From assembly GCA_947165615.1 (NCBI GenBank), contig CAMVBD010000078.1, positions 1-6,793 of the forward strand: DNA of 6,793 nucleotides. The letters are read 5' to 3'. The notes beneath the pieces were generated by a model, which saw only the letters and a program-made list of their open reading frames with translations, was not told where the DNA came from and made no database searches. Every line of letters begins with the position of its first letter. Position 1 is the stretch's first letter. The DNA comes from an uncultured Clostridia bacterium. GTDB lineage: Bacteria > Bacillota > Clostridia > Oscillospirales > Acutalibacteraceae. Made by a program: the position numbers and the translations under genes. This document shows, one piece after another, positions 6,242-6,793 of this stretch.

Positions 6242-6307
6242 AAATTCTTATGCAAGGTTACAATTAAGAATTTTGAATCGCGCGCGTTGGCGCGCAACCG
6301 AAATTCT
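6242..6307. repeat. Hairpin-forming right end of the cassette
   Basis: Two overlapping foldbacks occur. AAATTCTTA (6242-6250) pairs perfectly with TAAGAATTT (6265-6273). AGAATTT (6268-6274) can instead pair with AAATTCT (6301-6307), enclosing a GC core GCGCGC (6280-6285)/GCGCGC (6290-6295) with loop GTTG. The shared AGAATTT arm makes them mutually exclusive. They lie between the small gene and the right 7-mer array. Neither has the U-tract of a terminator in the direction of transcription. Confidence 0.6.
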
Positions 6308-6330
6308 GTATTTTGTATTTTGCATTTTGC
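6303..6330. repeat. Right inverted-repeat arm: four tandem 7-bp units
   Basis: On the minus strand four RCARAAT units (GCAAAAT twice, ACAAAAT, ACAGAAT) occupy 6330-6303, the mirror image of the array at 5790-5817. The outer end is 13 bp from the gltX stop codon. Confidence 0.85.
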
Positions 6331-6343
6331 ATAAAAAACGAAA

Positions 6344-6793
6344 TCAGCCTTCCAGTTTTTGAATGGCTTCCCGGACTCTTTCCAGCGTCTTTTCTCTGCC
6401 CAAAATCACGGCGAGGTCGGTGCCGCCGCCGGGGGTGGAGCGGGTGCCGGCCAGCGCGATGCCGAGGGGATAGAGGAGTTTGCCGTTTTTGACCTCGAGC
6501 TCGGCGGCCTTTTCGGCGCACGCCGCAAAAATGCTTTCGGGCGTCCAGTCGGACACGTTTTCGAGCACCGGCAGCAGGACCCTCAGGCTTTCGAGCGCGG
6601 AGGCGGGGTCGGTCTTCATCTTTTTGTTGACGTAGAGTTCGACGTCGTAGTCCGGCATTTCCTTGATAAAGCCGATCTGCTCCGGGATCTCGCCGAGGAC
6701 CTCGGTGCGGGGCTGCAGGTTTTTGCACAGCAGCGCAAGGTCTTTGATCTCGGACAGCATCTCGTCCCCGATCACGGGCTTGGCCCTTTGGAG
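6344..6793 (-). CDS. gltX: Glutamyl-tRNA synthetase, C-terminal part (cut by window edge)
   Basis: This is the last 149 residues of a class I synthetase that charges tRNA-Glu. The frame is open to the window edge, so the catalytic domain lies to the right. What is visible is the helical anticodon-binding domain: RTEVLGEIPEQIGFI, then DYDVELYVNKKMKTDPASAL, VLLPVLE, VKNGKLLYPLGIALAG and STPGGGTDLAVILGREKTLERV near the end, all characteristic of bacterial GltX C-termini. A GTG at 6775 is an internal valine, not a start, because the homology continues upstream. The TGA stop at 6344-6346 is 13 bp before the cassette. Being next to glnS on the same strand suggests they were made from one transcript. 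The tRNA specificity (Glu only, or also tRNA-Gln) cannot be judged from this fragment. Confidence 0.93.
   Translation of the reverse strand, partial: LQRAKPVIGDEMLSEIKDLALLCKNLQPRTEVLGEIPEQIGFIKEMPDYDVELYVNKKMKTDPASALESLRVLLPVLENVSDWTPESIFAACAEKAAELEVKNGKLLYPLGIALAGTRSTPGGGTDLAVILGREKTLERVREAIQKLEG

Larger units (their letters stand above)
5790..6330. mobile_element. Putative repeat-flanked cassette carrying a four-helix-bundle gene
   Basis: This 541-bp unit lies cleanly between gltX and glnS. It is bounded by inverted 28-bp arrays of 7-bp repeats and contains only the S23-type gene. Its base composition differs from the neighbours: bases 5841-5900 have 24 G+C of 60, against 39 of 60 for 4681-4740 in glnS. 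No transposase or recombinase is encoded and I found no convincing target-site duplication, so if mobile it must be moved in trans. Cassette status is inference from the repeats, composition and operon interruption. Confidence 0.5.

Overview
This is a GC-rich stretch (coding parts near 60-65% G+C by eye) in which every gene I can support lies on the minus strand, so it reads right to left. The protein families, strong AAGGAGG-type ribosome binding sites, a lysine riboswitch and a lipoprotein-type solute-binding protein suggest a GC-rich, low-oxygen Bacillota, probably of class Clostridia (Oscillospirales-like). This placement is inference, not a database match.

In reading order, 6793-6344 is the 3' end of gltX (glutamyl-tRNA synthetase), cut by the window edge. 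Next comes a small AT-richer cassette (about 6330-5790) holding one gene for an S23-type four-helix-bundle protein. The cassette is bracketed by inverted arrays of a 7-bp repeat and by hairpins. glnS (glutaminyl-tRNA synthetase, 5743-4085) follows, and 22 bp later a small multi-spanning membrane protein of unknown function (4062-3382). Without the cassette this would be a compact gltX-glnS-membrane protein operon.

A second transcription unit starts with a near-consensus promoter at 3325-3297. Its leader is a recognisable lysine riboswitch (3280-3125) followed by an intrinsic terminator (3098-3067). It controls a three-gene polar amino-acid ABC importer: solute-binding lipoprotein (3002-2160), permease (1942-1133) and ATPase (1136-402, overlapping the permease by ATGA). 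The riboswitch gives a substrate that the proteins alone would not: this is most likely a lysine importer, repressed when lysine is plentiful. The unit ends at a symmetric 12-bp terminator (392-365).

Two stretches are filled with repeats rather than genes. The 217-bp gap between the binding-protein and permease genes holds hairpin-forming repeats in tandem. The leftmost 364 bases hold a 48-bp tandem repeat plus palindromes and no credible gene. The best leads for novelty are the repeat-flanked four-helix-bundle cassette, the in-operon repeat array and the unknown membrane protein. The riboswitch is the firmest functional result.
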